Of a stretch of 64,000 nucleotides of DNA, positions 56,623-64,000 are shown piece after piece (the first letter of the stretch is position 1; the number at the start of each line of letters is the position of its first letter). Below the pieces are notes generated by a model. The model made no database searches. It was given only the letters and a program-made list of their open reading frames with translations, and was not told the DNA's origin. The translations under genes and the position numbers were made by a program. The DNA is from Streptomyces fradiae (GTDB lineage Bacteria; Actinomycetota; Actinomycetes; Streptomycetales; Streptomycetaceae). Location: the NCBI RefSeq assembly GCF_041270065.1, contig NZ_CP065958.1, forward strand, positions 2,294,001-2,358,000, read 5' to 3'.

Positions 56623-56650
56623 GGCTGCCTCCTACGACCGGGCTTGAGAA

Positions 56651-56687
56651 TGGGCGCTTGCCCAAACAGTATGGGCACATGCCCATA
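56651..56687. promoter_or_regulatory. Twin palindromic operators between methyltransferase and TetR genes
   Basis: TGGGCGCTTGCCCA (56651-56664) and TATGGGCACATGCCCATA (56670-56687; arms perfect) have centres 21 bases apart, two turns of the helix, 30-65 bases upstream of the methyltransferase ATG. A fitting TetR-dimer pair. Confidence 0.7.
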
Positions 56688-56759
56688 CCCGCAATCCCGA
56701 TTACGATCCGGGAAGCAGCCGAGAGTGGGCCGAGAAAGGGCCGAGAGGGAGGGACCGTC

Positions 56760-57344
56760 ATGTCACCGCGTGGAGTGGCGACGCCCGACGTGCGCGAGCG
56801 CCTGTTCGCCGCCGCCGAACGGGTCGTGGAGCGGGACGGCCCCGGCGCGCTCACCAGCCGTTCCGTGACGACCGAGGCGGGCTGCGCGAAGGGCCTGCTG
56901 CACGCGCACTTCGCGGGCTTCGACGAGTTCGTGGCCGAGCTCTGCCTCGACCGCTTCGCCCGCACCGCCGAACGGGCCCGCGCCCTCGAAGGCCTGGCCG
57001 GCCGGGGCACCGTCACCGGCAACCTCGACGCCGTGGTCCTGGCCCTGTTCGCCTCCGACGGCCCCGCCGTCTCGGGCCTCGTCATGTCCCGCCCCGCCGC
57101 GTCGGCCCGGGTCCGCGAGGCCCTGGAGTCCGGCGCCCCCGGCTTCGCCGCGATCGAGGCCGCCATCGCCGGCTATCTGGCCGCCGAACGCGACCTGGCC
57201 CGGGTCCCGGCCGGCCTCGACCCGGCCACCGCCGCCCTCGCCCTCGTCGGCACCGCCCACCACCTGCTGATGACGTCCTGGCCGGGCGCACCCGACCCGC
57301 GCCCGGCGGTACGGCGGGTGGTGGCGGCGCTGGTCGCTCCGTAA
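56760..57344 (+). CDS. TetR-family transcriptional regulator
   Basis: 194 residues. The helix-turn-helix spans RERLFAAAERVVERDGPGAL, TSRSVTTEAGCAKGLLHAHF. The ATG at 56760 has GGGAGGGA upstream. The C-terminal helical domain contains VVAALVAP at the end. It is likely the repressor of the divergent methyltransferase gene through the twin palindromes. Confidence 0.9.
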   Translation: MSPRGVATPDVRERLFAAAERVVERDGPGALTSRSVTTEAGCAKGLLHAHFAGFDEFVAELCLDRFARTAERARALEGLAGRGTVTGNLDAVVLALFASDGPAVSGLVMSRPAASARVREALESGAPGFAAIEAAIAGYLAAERDLARVPAGLDPATAALALVGTAHHLLMTSWPGAPDPRPAVRRVVAALVAP

Positions 57345-57350
57345 CCGGCC

Positions 57351-57965
57351 CTACGACACCTCGCAGCTCGTCGCGGGCAACGCGCCGTCCGTGCCCGAGA
57401 CGACGACCGGGATCCCGGTGCCGTACTTCTCGGCCTCGGCGTACGCGGCGGTGCACACCAACTGCTGGACGGCGACCGGGTCCAGGTCCCGCACCCGCAC
57501 CCCGACCCGAAGGTTGAGCTGCCGGGGGCCGTCGGGGACGGGCAGGGTGACATGGGGTTCGCCACGGCCGTGGAAGCTGAGCCGGGTGGTGAGTCCCGCG
57601 GCGCGCTCCTCCGCCGCCGGGCCCTCCAGAAGCGCGGTCAGCACCTTGTCGGTGGCGATCCGGTCGGAGCCGTCGGCCGGGAAGGTGGGGTCCACCGCGT
57701 GCCCGGCGGCGGTGCCGGTGCCCGAGTCCGCGCTCGACTCCGCGCCGGGGAGGAAGCCGACGGACCGGAGGACCATCATCAGCCGCCCGTCCTTGCCGGT
57801 GAAGAACAGCACGACCCGCGGGCTGGCCGTCGGCTGCACGGTGACCGGCGCCGGGCCCCCGGCCTCGACCACGTCGCTGCCCTGGATGCCGCAGCCCGCG
57901 AGGACCGGCAGGCACGCCAGGCTCAGCAGGGCGGCGAGACCCGGCCACGTCCGGCGGCGGCTCAC
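57351..57965 (-). CDS. Lipoprotein linked to a two-component system
   Basis: 204 residues from a GTG overlapping the kinase stop (GTGA). The signal peptide ends in the lipobox LAGC (LACLPVLAGCGIQGSDVVEA). The rest (VVLFFTGKDGRLMMVLRSVG; ATDKVLTALLEGPAAEERAAGLTTRL; LNLRVGVRVRDLDPVAVQQL) resembles a GerMN-like fold, with a Cys pair near the C-terminus (VCTAAYA, TSCEVS). It may sense or modulate the kinase at the outer face of the membrane, as other kinase-linked lipoproteins do. Confidence 0.82.
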   Translation of the reverse strand: MSRRRTWPGLAALLSLACLPVLAGCGIQGSDVVEAGGPAPVTVQPTASPRVVLFFTGKDGRLMMVLRSVGFLPGAESSADSGTGTAAGHAVDPTFPADGSDRIATDKVLTALLEGPAAEERAAGLTTRLSFHGRGEPHVTLPVPDGPRQLNLRVGVRVRDLDPVAVQQLVCTAAYAEAEKYGTGIPVVVSGTDGALPATSCEVS

Positions 57966-59467
57966 AGCGGGATCCTGACTGTGAAGACGGCGCCGCCGTC
58001 GGGGCGGTTGGCCGCGACGACCGTGCCGCCGTGCAGCCGTACGTTCTCCAGGGTGATCGCGAGCCCGAGCCCACTGCCCGCCGAACGCGTACGGGCCTGG
58101 TCGGCCTTGTAGAAGCGGTCGAAGACATGCGGCAGGACGTCCTCGGGGATGCCCGGCCCGCGGTCGGCGACCTCCGTGACCAGCACCCCCGAGCCCGCGC
58201 CCGAGCCCGCGCCCGCCCCAGCCCCCGCCCCTGCCTCGTACACCCGCACCGTCACCGGCTGCGCGCCGTGCCGCAGCGCGTTGCCGACCAGGTTCGCCAC
58301 GACCACGTCGAAGCGGCGCGGGTCGAGCCGGGCGCGGATGCCGTCGGCGAGCTCCGTCACCACATGGTTCCAGTGCCGGTTCTGCAGGGTCTTGCGGACC
58401 ATCTCCGCCGCGTCCACCTCGTCCGTGTGCAGCTCGGCGGCGCGCGCGTCGAAGCGCGAGATCTCCATCAGATCCTCGACGAGCACGGCCAGTTTGCCGG
58501 TCTCCGCGCTGATCAGGCGTACCGCGCGGGCCGTGTCCGAGTCGAGCGCGCCGGCGTCCTCGTCGAGCACCTCGGTCACCGCGAGCATGCCGGCCAGCGG
58601 GGTGCGCAGCTCGTGCGAGACATCCGAGGCGAACCGCCGGGCGCGCGCCTCGGCCCGCCGCAGCTCGGTCACCGACCGTTCCAGCTCCGCCGCCGATTCG
58701 TTGAACGTCCGGGCCAGGTCGGCGAGTTCGTCGCTCCCCTTGGCGTGGATACGGGTGTCCAGGCGGCCCCGGCCCATGCTGTGCGCGGCGAGCCGCAGCT
58801 CCCGTACCGGCCGCAGCACACCCCGGGCGGCGAGCAGCGCCGGGACGAGGGCCACGAGCAGCGCGGGCAGCGCGCCGTCGCGGGCGGCGAGCAGCATGGC
58901 CTCGACGTTGGCCTCCTCCACGCCGAGGTCCATCACCGCGTAGACGACGAGCCCGGTGGGGTGGCCCTCCGGCTGGCCGGCGAAGTTGCCGAAGACCGCG
59001 GGGACGGCGACGGTGAGGTACGGCGTCCCGTCCTTGACCACCCGCTGGAAGCTGCCGTGGGTGGTGCCGTCGGCGGTGGCGCGGCGGCGCAATTCGGGGG
59101 TGAGGACGCTGGACTCGGGCCGGTCGGTGGAGGAGACCCGCAGGTCGCCGTATTCCGCGTAGACCCGCCACGGGCGCGGCTTGCCCTGCCGGGCGATCCG
59201 CTGGAGCTCGTTCCGCAGTCCGTCGCGGCTGACCGGCAGCTGGACGGTCAGGGTCTCGACCTGCTGCCGGAAGGCGGAGACGGCGGTGTCCTGGGTCTGT
59301 TCCAGGATCGCGGTGCGCGCGGCGCGGTAGGTCAGCGCGGCGGTGGTGCCGCAGCCGACGGCGGCGACGAGCAGGAAGGCGAGGACGAGCCGGGTGCGCA
59401 GCCCGAAGGCGCGCGGCAGGCGCCGTCTCGGCGGCCGGTCGACGTCACCGGGGACATGGGCCTTCAT
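57962..59467 (-). CDS. OmpR-type sensor histidine kinase
   Basis: 501 residues. Two helices (VLAFLLVAAVGCGTTAAL; ALPALLVALVPALLAARGVL) flank an extracytoplasmic sensor of about 140 residues, then HAMP, HisKA with SDVSHELRTPLAG near residue 283 and a HATPase domain (NLVGNALRHGAQ; ADRGPGIPEDVLPHVFDRFY; GSGLGLAITLENV). A Gly/Ala repeat sits in the ATPase lid region. The ATG at 59467 has GAGGA eight bases upstream. Coupled to the lipoprotein gene by a GTGA overlap. Confidence 0.93.
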   Translation of the reverse strand: MKAHVPGDVDRPPRRRLPRAFGLRTRLVLAFLLVAAVGCGTTAALTYRAARTAILEQTQDTAVSAFRQQVETLTVQLPVSRDGLRNELQRIARQGKPRPWRVYAEYGDLRVSSTDRPESSVLTPELRRRATADGTTHGSFQRVVKDGTPYLTVAVPAVFGNFAGQPEGHPTGLVVYAVMDLGVEEANVEAMLLAARDGALPALLVALVPALLAARGVLRPVRELRLAAHSMGRGRLDTRIHAKGSDELADLARTFNESAAELERSVTELRRAEARARRFASDVSHELRTPLAGMLAVTEVLDEDAGALDSDTARAVRLISAETGKLAVLVEDLMEISRFDARAAELHTDEVDAAEMVRKTLQNRHWNHVVTELADGIRARLDPRRFDVVVANLVGNALRHGAQPVTVRVYEAGAGAGAGAGSGAGSGVLVTEVADRGPGIPEDVLPHVFDRFYKADQARTRSAGSGLGLAITLENVRLHGGTVVAANRPDGGAVFTVRIPL

Positions 59468-59492
59468 GCTGCGGTCCTCGCTCTGCACGTGG

Positions 59493-60179
59493 TCACTGGA
59501 GCGGGCCGAAGCGATAGCCGAATCCCCGCAGCGTCTGGATGTAGCGCGGCTCCCCCGGGGTGTCCTCGATCTTGTTGCGCAGCCGCCGCACGCATGCGTC
59601 GACCAGCCGCGCGTCGCCGTGGAAGCTGTGCTCCCAGACGTGTTCGAGGAGCTGCTGGCGGCTGAAGACCTGCTCGGGGGCGGCGGTCAGATGGAGCAGC
59701 AGCTTGAGCTCGGAGGGGGCGAGGGCGACGCGTTCGCCGTTCTTGGCGACGGTGAGGCCGGCCCGGTCGACGGCCAGTTCGCCGTGGAACTCCACGGCGG
59801 GCCGCCCGCCGCCCGGCTCCTCGATGCGCCGCAGCACGGCGCGGATGCGGGCCTCGATGACCTCGGTACGGGCGGGCTTGACGATGTAGTCGTCGGCGCC
59901 GGCCTCCAGGCCGACCACCACGTCGAAGTCGTCGCCGCGGGCGGTGAGCATGATGATCGGCAGCTGGCTGCTCTCGCGGACCCGGCGGCACACCTGGACG
60001 CCGTTCATGCCGGGCAGCATCAGGTCGAGCAGCAGCAGGTCGGGGCGGAACTCGCGGAGCGCGGCGAGGCCCGCCTCGCCGGTGGCGGCGGTCCGCACCT
60101 CGTGGCCGCGGCGGCGCAGGCCGAGTTCGACGCCCTCACGGACGGAGGGGTCGTCTTCGATCAGGAGCACGCGTGGCAT
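59493..60179 (-). CDS. OmpR/PhoB-type response regulator
   Basis: 228 residues. Phosphoacceptor Asp52 in LLLLDLMLPG, Lys in YIVKPA, and a winged-helix output domain (SELKLLLHLTAAPEQVFSRQ; VDACVRRLRNKIED; TLRGFGYRFG). It lies between the MurJ-like gene (28 bases upstream) and its kinase, so it probably shares a transcript with the cell-wall genes. Confidence 0.94.
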   Translation of the reverse strand: MPRVLLIEDDPSVREGVELGLRRRGHEVRTAATGEAGLAALREFRPDLLLLDLMLPGMNGVQVCRRVRESSQLPIIMLTARGDDFDVVVGLEAGADDYIVKPARTEVIEARIRAVLRRIEEPGGGRPAVEFHGELAVDRAGLTVAKNGERVALAPSELKLLLHLTAAPEQVFSRQQLLEHVWEHSFHGDARLVDACVRRLRNKIEDTPGEPRYIQTLRGFGYRFGPLQ

Positions 60180-60207
60180 CTGTGGAGTATCCCAAGGTCG
60201 GGGGCGG

Positions 60208-61845
60208 TCATCGGGGCCGCCTGGTGAGACGGCGGACACGGCCGGTCGCGTTCCCGATCAGCGCCCGCACCTCGGTGAGCCGCAGCGGCCGGGCGAGCAG
60301 CACGAACACGGCGCCGATCGCGGCGGCGCCGGCCAGGCCGGCGGGGACGGGTCCGGCCGGGCCGGTCAGGTCGGCGGTGAGCAGCCCGAGCCCGGCGGCG
60401 GGCACGGCGGCGACCAGGAGCCGTACGAGCGCGGCACCCGCCCCCGTACCCCCGGCGTCGCGGTCCACGCCCCGCAGCCTCCGCGACAGGACGTACGCAG
60501 TGACCCCCCAGCCCGCCCACAGCGCGAGCGAGTAGCCGGCCGCCATGCCGGCGACGGCCCAGCGGGCCGGCAGGACGGCGTACGAGACGCCCGCGAGCAG
60601 CGCGTTCAGGCCGGCGATGACCAGGTTGAGCAGGAACGGGGTGCGGGTGTCGCGCAGCGCGTAGAAGGCGCGGGTGCACACGTACTGGCCGGACAGGGCG
60701 ATCAGCCCGGGCGCGAGGGCCATCAGGATCCAGGCCATCGAGCGGACCGCGCCCGCGTCCGTGACGCCGTACTGGAAGACCGTCGCGAGCACCGGCACGG
60801 CGAGCGCGAACAGGGCGCAGGCGGCGGGGACGACGGCCGCGGCGGTGGTGCGCTGCGCGTAGGCGACGTCGCGGCGCACGGCGGCGAGGTCGCCGTCGGC
60901 CGCCGCGCCGCTCATCCGCGGCATCAGGGCGGTGACGAGGGCGACGGTGACGATGCCGTGCGGGACGGCCCACAGCAGATAGGCGTTGTTGTACGCGCTG
61001 AGTCCGGCGCCCTCGGCGCGCTGGCCGGCCGCGGTGGCGACCTTCGTCGTCACCCAGTACGCGGCCTGGTTGGTGAGCACGAGCAGCACCAGCCAGCCGG
61101 CCGCGCGCAGCGGCGCGGCGAGTCCGCTGCCGCGCCAGTCGAGGCGGGGCCGCCAGCGGAAGCCGGCGGCGCGCAGCGAGGGCACGAGGGCGAGGGCCTG
61201 GACGGCGATGCCGGCGGTGGTGCCCCAGCCGAGCAGCGCGGTCTCGCCGGCCGTGAGACCGCCGCCGTCCGACACGACGAGGAAGAGCGCGAACACGCCG
61301 ATGACGACGACGTTGTTGAGGACCGGCGTCCACATCATGGCGCCGAACCGGCCGCGGGCGTTGAGCACTTGGCCGAGCAGGGTGAAGAGCCCGAGGAAGA
61401 GGATCTGCGGCAGGCAGGAGCGGGCGAAGGCGATGGTGGTGTCGCGCTGCGCGCCGGTGTAATCGGTGTAGCCGTCGACGATCGCGGGCGCGGCGAGCAC
61501 GGCGACCGCGGTGAGCACGGTGAGGGCGAGCACGCAGACGGTGAGCAGCCGGTCGGTGTAGGCGACGCCGCCGTCCTCGTGCTCCTTGGCGGCCTTGACG
61601 AGTTCGGGCACGAAGACGGCGTTGAGGGCGCCGCCGAGCAGCAGCATGTAGACGATGGTGGGGACGGAGTTGCCGACCGCGTAGCCGTCGGCGACGAAGC
61701 CGGTGCCGATGGCCGCCGCGACGACCGCGGAGCGTACGAAGCCGGTGGCGCGGGAGACCAGTGAGCCGGCCGCCATGAGCGCGCCGCTGCGCGCGACGGA
61801 CGGCGCTTTCGTGGACCTGGTGCTCTCGGTGACGACAGCCGTCAT
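60208..61845 (-). CDS. murJ: Lipid II flippase MurJ-like protein
   Basis: 545 residues, about 14 helices of the MviN/MurJ (MOP) family: SLVSRATGFVRSAVVAAAIG, YMLLLGGALNAVFVPELVKA, GLFTLLGQVLNARGRFGAMM, YNNAYLLWAVPHGIVTVALV and RAFYALRDTRTPF. It lacks the long cytoplasmic kinase-like extension of the main mycobacterial MurJ. It starts four bases inside the FemX-like gene. MurJ proteins move lipid II outward for peptidoglycan synthesis. It may be a second MurJ-type flippase, not the essential one. Confidence 0.9.
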   Translation of the reverse strand: MTAVVTESTRSTKAPSVARSGALMAAGSLVSRATGFVRSAVVAAAIGTGFVADGYAVGNSVPTIVYMLLLGGALNAVFVPELVKAAKEHEDGGVAYTDRLLTVCVLALTVLTAVAVLAAPAIVDGYTDYTGAQRDTTIAFARSCLPQILFLGLFTLLGQVLNARGRFGAMMWTPVLNNVVVIGVFALFLVVSDGGGLTAGETALLGWGTTAGIAVQALALVPSLRAAGFRWRPRLDWRGSGLAAPLRAAGWLVLLVLTNQAAYWVTTKVATAAGQRAEGAGLSAYNNAYLLWAVPHGIVTVALVTALMPRMSGAAADGDLAAVRRDVAYAQRTTAAAVVPAACALFALAVPVLATVFQYGVTDAGAVRSMAWILMALAPGLIALSGQYVCTRAFYALRDTRTPFLLNLVIAGLNALLAGVSYAVLPARWAVAGMAAGYSLALWAGWGVTAYVLSRRLRGVDRDAGGTGAGAALVRLLVAAVPAAGLGLLTADLTGPAGPVPAGLAGAAAIGAVFVLLARPLRLTEVRALIGNATGRVRRLTRRPR

Positions 61846-63035
61846 CGGCGGGCCAGATACGCCTGGAAGGCGCGGTACAGCGTGTGGTTGGTCGTGCCGG
61901 GCATCGGTGTCTCCCACTCCCCCAGGGTCTCGACGACCTGTCCGCCGGTGCCGAGCTTCCAACGCAGGAGTCCGTGGGCGCGGTCGTCCGGGTCGAGGGT
62001 GGAGGGTACCCCGCGCAGGTCGTAGACGTCGGCGCCGAGCGCGTGGGCGTCGAGCATCATGCGCCACTGCAGGGCGTTGGAGGGGCGGACCTCGCGGCGG
62101 TGGTCGGCGGAGGCGCCGGTCTGGTACCAGACCCGCCGGCCGACCGTGACCATGGTGTGGGCGGCCAGGATCTCGCCCTCGTGCCGGGCGAGATAGAGCT
62201 TCATCCGTCCCGGCTCCTCGGCGTTGAGGACGGCGTACTGCCGCTCGTAGTACGCCAGGGAGCGCCCGAGCCGGAAGCCGTCGCGCTCCTCCGTAATACG
62301 CAGGAGGCGGTGGAACTCGGGCAGGTCGGCCGCCGATCCGACGACGACCTCGACGCCGCTCTTGCGGGCCTTGCGGATGTTGCGCCGCCACTCCTGGTTG
62401 AGGCCGTTCCACAGGTCGTCGGCGCTGCGGCCGGTGAGCGGCACCTGGTAGACGTGCCGGGGCTGGGCGTCGGCGCCGTCCTGGGAGTCGCCGCCGCACT
62501 TGCGCCAGCCGCGGGCCCGCAGGCGTTCGGCGACGGCCGAGCCGAGCGGGTCGACCTCGCTGGCGAGGACGTCGCCGAGGCGCCGGCCGGGGCCGGTGTG
62601 CGCCTTGAGCGTGGCGGCGGTCCAGCGCCGGTAGTCGGGCCCGGGCCCGATGCGTACGGCGAAGGCGCCGGAGGCCCGCAGATGCTTCAGGAGCGGGTCG
62701 AGCCAGCCGTCGATGTGGGGGTCGGCCCAGTCGGCGACCGGCCCCTCGGGAAGGTAGGCGAAGTACTTGCGGGTGCCGGGGAAGGGGCGCAGGAGCACCA
62801 GGGCGACCCCGGTGAGTTCGCCCGACGCGGGCCCCCAGCCGAGGAGTTGGTGCGACCAGCCCTCCTTCACCTGGGCCCAGGCGGGGAGTTGCAGGAAGCT
62901 GGGTCCGTGGGGGCCGGTGGAGCGGGTGGCGAGGAACGCGCGGTACGCCTCCGGGGTGACCGGTCCGAGCCGCGGCGGCACGGCGGCGTGGGCGGGCACG
63001 GGCGCGGGTGCGGGCGTCACGAGCAGCGCTGACAC
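61842..63035 (-). CDS. FemX/FemAB-type peptidyltransferase
   Basis: 397 residues from a GTG with AAGGAGG ten bases upstream. FLQLPAWAQVKEGWSHQLLG, GPGPDYRRW, WRRNIRKARKSGVEVVVG, EFHRLLRITEERDGFRLG, LYLARHEGEILAAHTMVTVG, VRPSNALQWRMM and DLRGVP are FemAB-family segments with paired GNAT-like domains. These enzymes use aminoacyl-tRNA to add the first bridge residue to lipid II (Gly in streptomycetes with LL-Dpm). Coupled to the MurJ-like gene. Confidence 0.9.
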   Translation of the reverse strand: MSALLVTPAPAPVPAHAAVPPRLGPVTPEAYRAFLATRSTGPHGPSFLQLPAWAQVKEGWSHQLLGWGPASGELTGVALVLLRPFPGTRKYFAYLPEGPVADWADPHIDGWLDPLLKHLRASGAFAVRIGPGPDYRRWTAATLKAHTGPGRRLGDVLASEVDPLGSAVAERLRARGWRKCGGDSQDGADAQPRHVYQVPLTGRSADDLWNGLNQEWRRNIRKARKSGVEVVVGSAADLPEFHRLLRITEERDGFRLGRSLAYYERQYAVLNAEEPGRMKLYLARHEGEILAAHTMVTVGRRVWYQTGASADHRREVRPSNALQWRMMLDAHALGADVYDLRGVPSTLDPDDRAHGLLRWKLGTGGQVVETLGEWETPMPGTTNHTLYRAFQAYLARR

Positions 63036-63256
63036 AACGGGGAGCCTCCTTGTTCCGCCCCGTTCGGGTGGGGCGCACAGCAGGCTCACAGCCGGTGTTG
63101 ACCGGTCCGCGCGAGGAATGTGACCGGACGATGACCGTTTTTCTGCAGCCGTCGTCACATGGGCCCGGGGCGGGGCGGAGGGTGCGCGGGGCGGCCTACA
63201 GTCCGAGGCATCCCACCTTTTGCCCGCCTCTCCCGGATCTCCCGGAGGTCTGTCCC

Positions 63257-64000
63257 GTGCTGCGCTCCCGCATACGCATCCCCTTGCTCCTGCTCTCGGC
63301 CGTGGCCCTGACCGCCTGTTCGGCGGCGACGGCGGACGACTCCTCGCCCAAGGGCGGCGGCGCCGCCCCGGCGGACGGCGCGCCCGCGAAGGTGACCGTG
63401 GTCCCGCCGGCCGCCGGGAAGCCGGTCACCGTGACGGCGAGCGGCGGCTCGCTCGCCGAGGTGAAGGTCGTCGACGCCGAGGGCGGCGTCCTGGTGGGCC
63501 GTACCGGCACGGGCGGCGCCTCCTGGACCTCCGACCGCAAGGCCGCGCCCGGCACCTCGTACACCGTCGAGATCACCGCGCGGGGCACCGGCGGCAAGGA
63601 GACCACCTCCCGCTCGACCTTCTCCACGCCCGAGGCGGGCACGGTCAACAAGCTGAGCCTGGCGCCGGGGAAGGACACCACCGTGGGCGTCGCGCAGCCG
63701 CTGTCGATCGTGTTCGACCGGCCGGTGGCCAACAAGGCCGACGTGGAACGCCAGTTGAAGGTCACCACCTCCAACGGCACCGAGGGTTCCTGGGGCTGGG
63801 TGACGGACTACTCGGGCAAGGACCGCGCCGACTGGCGGCCCAAGGAGTACTGGAAGCCGGGCACGAAGGTCACCCTGGACGCCACCCTCAACGGTACGGA
63901 CTCGGGGAAGGCCGGCGGCTGGTTCGTACGGGACTACCGCACCGGCTTCACCGTCGACGCGGCCGCCCGGGTGGTCAAGGTCGACCTCGACCGCCACAAG
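63257..64000 (+). CDS. Lipoprotein resembling L,D-transpeptidase, N-terminal Ig-like domains (runs off right edge)
   Basis: 248 codons are visible from a GTG with GGAGG nine bases upstream. The signal peptide ends in the lipobox LTAC (LLLLSAVALTACSA). Two Ig-like beta domains follow (VTVVPPAAGKPVTVTASGGS; LAPGKDTTVGVAQPLSIVFD; WGWVTDYSGKDRADWRPKEY), the second matching the domain that precedes the YkuD catalytic domain in actinobacterial Ldt enzymes. The catalytic Cys would be beyond the window. It is divergent from the FemX-MurJ operon. Confidence 0.85.
   Translation, partial: MLRSRIRIPLLLLSAVALTACSAATADDSSPKGGGAAPADGAPAKVTVVPPAAGKPVTVTASGGSLAEVKVVDAEGGVLVGRTGTGGASWTSDRKAAPGTSYTVEITARGTGGKETTSRSTFSTPEAGTVNKLSLAPGKDTTVGVAQPLSIVFDRPVANKADVERQLKVTTSNGTEGSWGWVTDYSGKDRADWRPKEYWKPGTKVTLDATLNGTDSGKAGGWFVRDYRTGFTVDAAARVVKVDLDRHK

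Noticed and set aside
57351..60179. AfsQ1/AfsQ2-lipoprotein operon
   Set aside because: The order regulator, kinase, lipoprotein is similar, but no divergent sigma-factor gene is present and MurJ-like/FemX-like genes lie upstream, so identity is not supported.

Overview
The window is chromosomal DNA from a Streptomyces or a very close actinomycete. The evidence is very high GC with strong third-position GC bias, many GTG starts, purine-rich Shine-Dalgarno sites, short ATGA/GTGA gene overlaps, and actinomycete core genes: aceE, an AhpE-type peroxiredoxin, DUF3052, the ter genes, FemX and MurJ. No plasmid, prophage, CRISPR array or rRNA is visible. All calls come from reading the sequence; no database search was run.

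Layout. 1-3.2 kb: the N-terminus of a lipoprotein, a P450-type ferredoxin with an aldehyde dehydrogenase, and a divergent metallo-beta-lactamase-fold hydrolase. 3.2-9.2 kb: a cobalamin riboswitch ahead of a five-gene operon encoding a secreted membrane-anchored alpha/alpha-barrel protein, a second secreted membrane-anchored protein, and ECF-type transporter subunits (T, fused double ATPase, S). This looks like a B12 uptake system with a two-piece transcobalamin-like front end. 9.5-12.7 kb: a small secreted transglycosylase-like protein, then divergent fadA5-like thiolase and CYP125-like P450 genes, which belong to steroid side-chain degradation. A 24-bp operator is shared with the aldehyde dehydrogenase promoter. 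12.8-22.9 kb: mostly single genes (DUF2330, O-methyltransferase, a MhuD-like heme-degrading enzyme, GNAT, peptidoglycan-binding protein, HAD phosphatase, secreted HNH nuclease, DoxX, DedA, GntR regulator, DUF4231, DUF4253).

23.0-24.9 kb: a 1.85-kb islet bounded by an intact tRNA-Val(TAC) and a decayed copy of its 3' half. It carries two small unknown genes and a decayed reading frame, and looks like the scar of a tRNA-targeting mobile element. 25-29.2 kb: a coiled-coil secreted protein, a FmdB zinc ribbon, a NarL-type two-component pair and a second DedA protein. 29.2-38.2 kb: a ter-type stress locus with a HAD phosphatase, a large phosphoribosyltransferase/TRSP/StiP/PELOTA fusion, a CitE-like lyase, three TerD proteins, a TerA-like protein and a DUF475 TerC-like membrane protein. 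It continues into AhpE, DUF3052 and the divergent aceE (39.8-42.5 kb).

42.6-57.3 kb: a potassium channel, an I36 inhibitor, an MFS exporter with divergent TetR, two paralogous alpha/beta hydrolases, DUF4429, a second NarL-type two-component pair, an acyltransferase, a MerR-AKR operon opposite a serine hydrolase, and a methyltransferase opposite a TetR. The two-component operon and one hydrolase share a pair of sites with 25-bp spacing. 57.3-64 kb: a cell-envelope block, transcribed FemX, MurJ, OmpR-type response regulator, histidine kinase, lipoprotein, with a divergent lipoprotein resembling the N-terminus of an L,D-transpeptidase running off the right edge.
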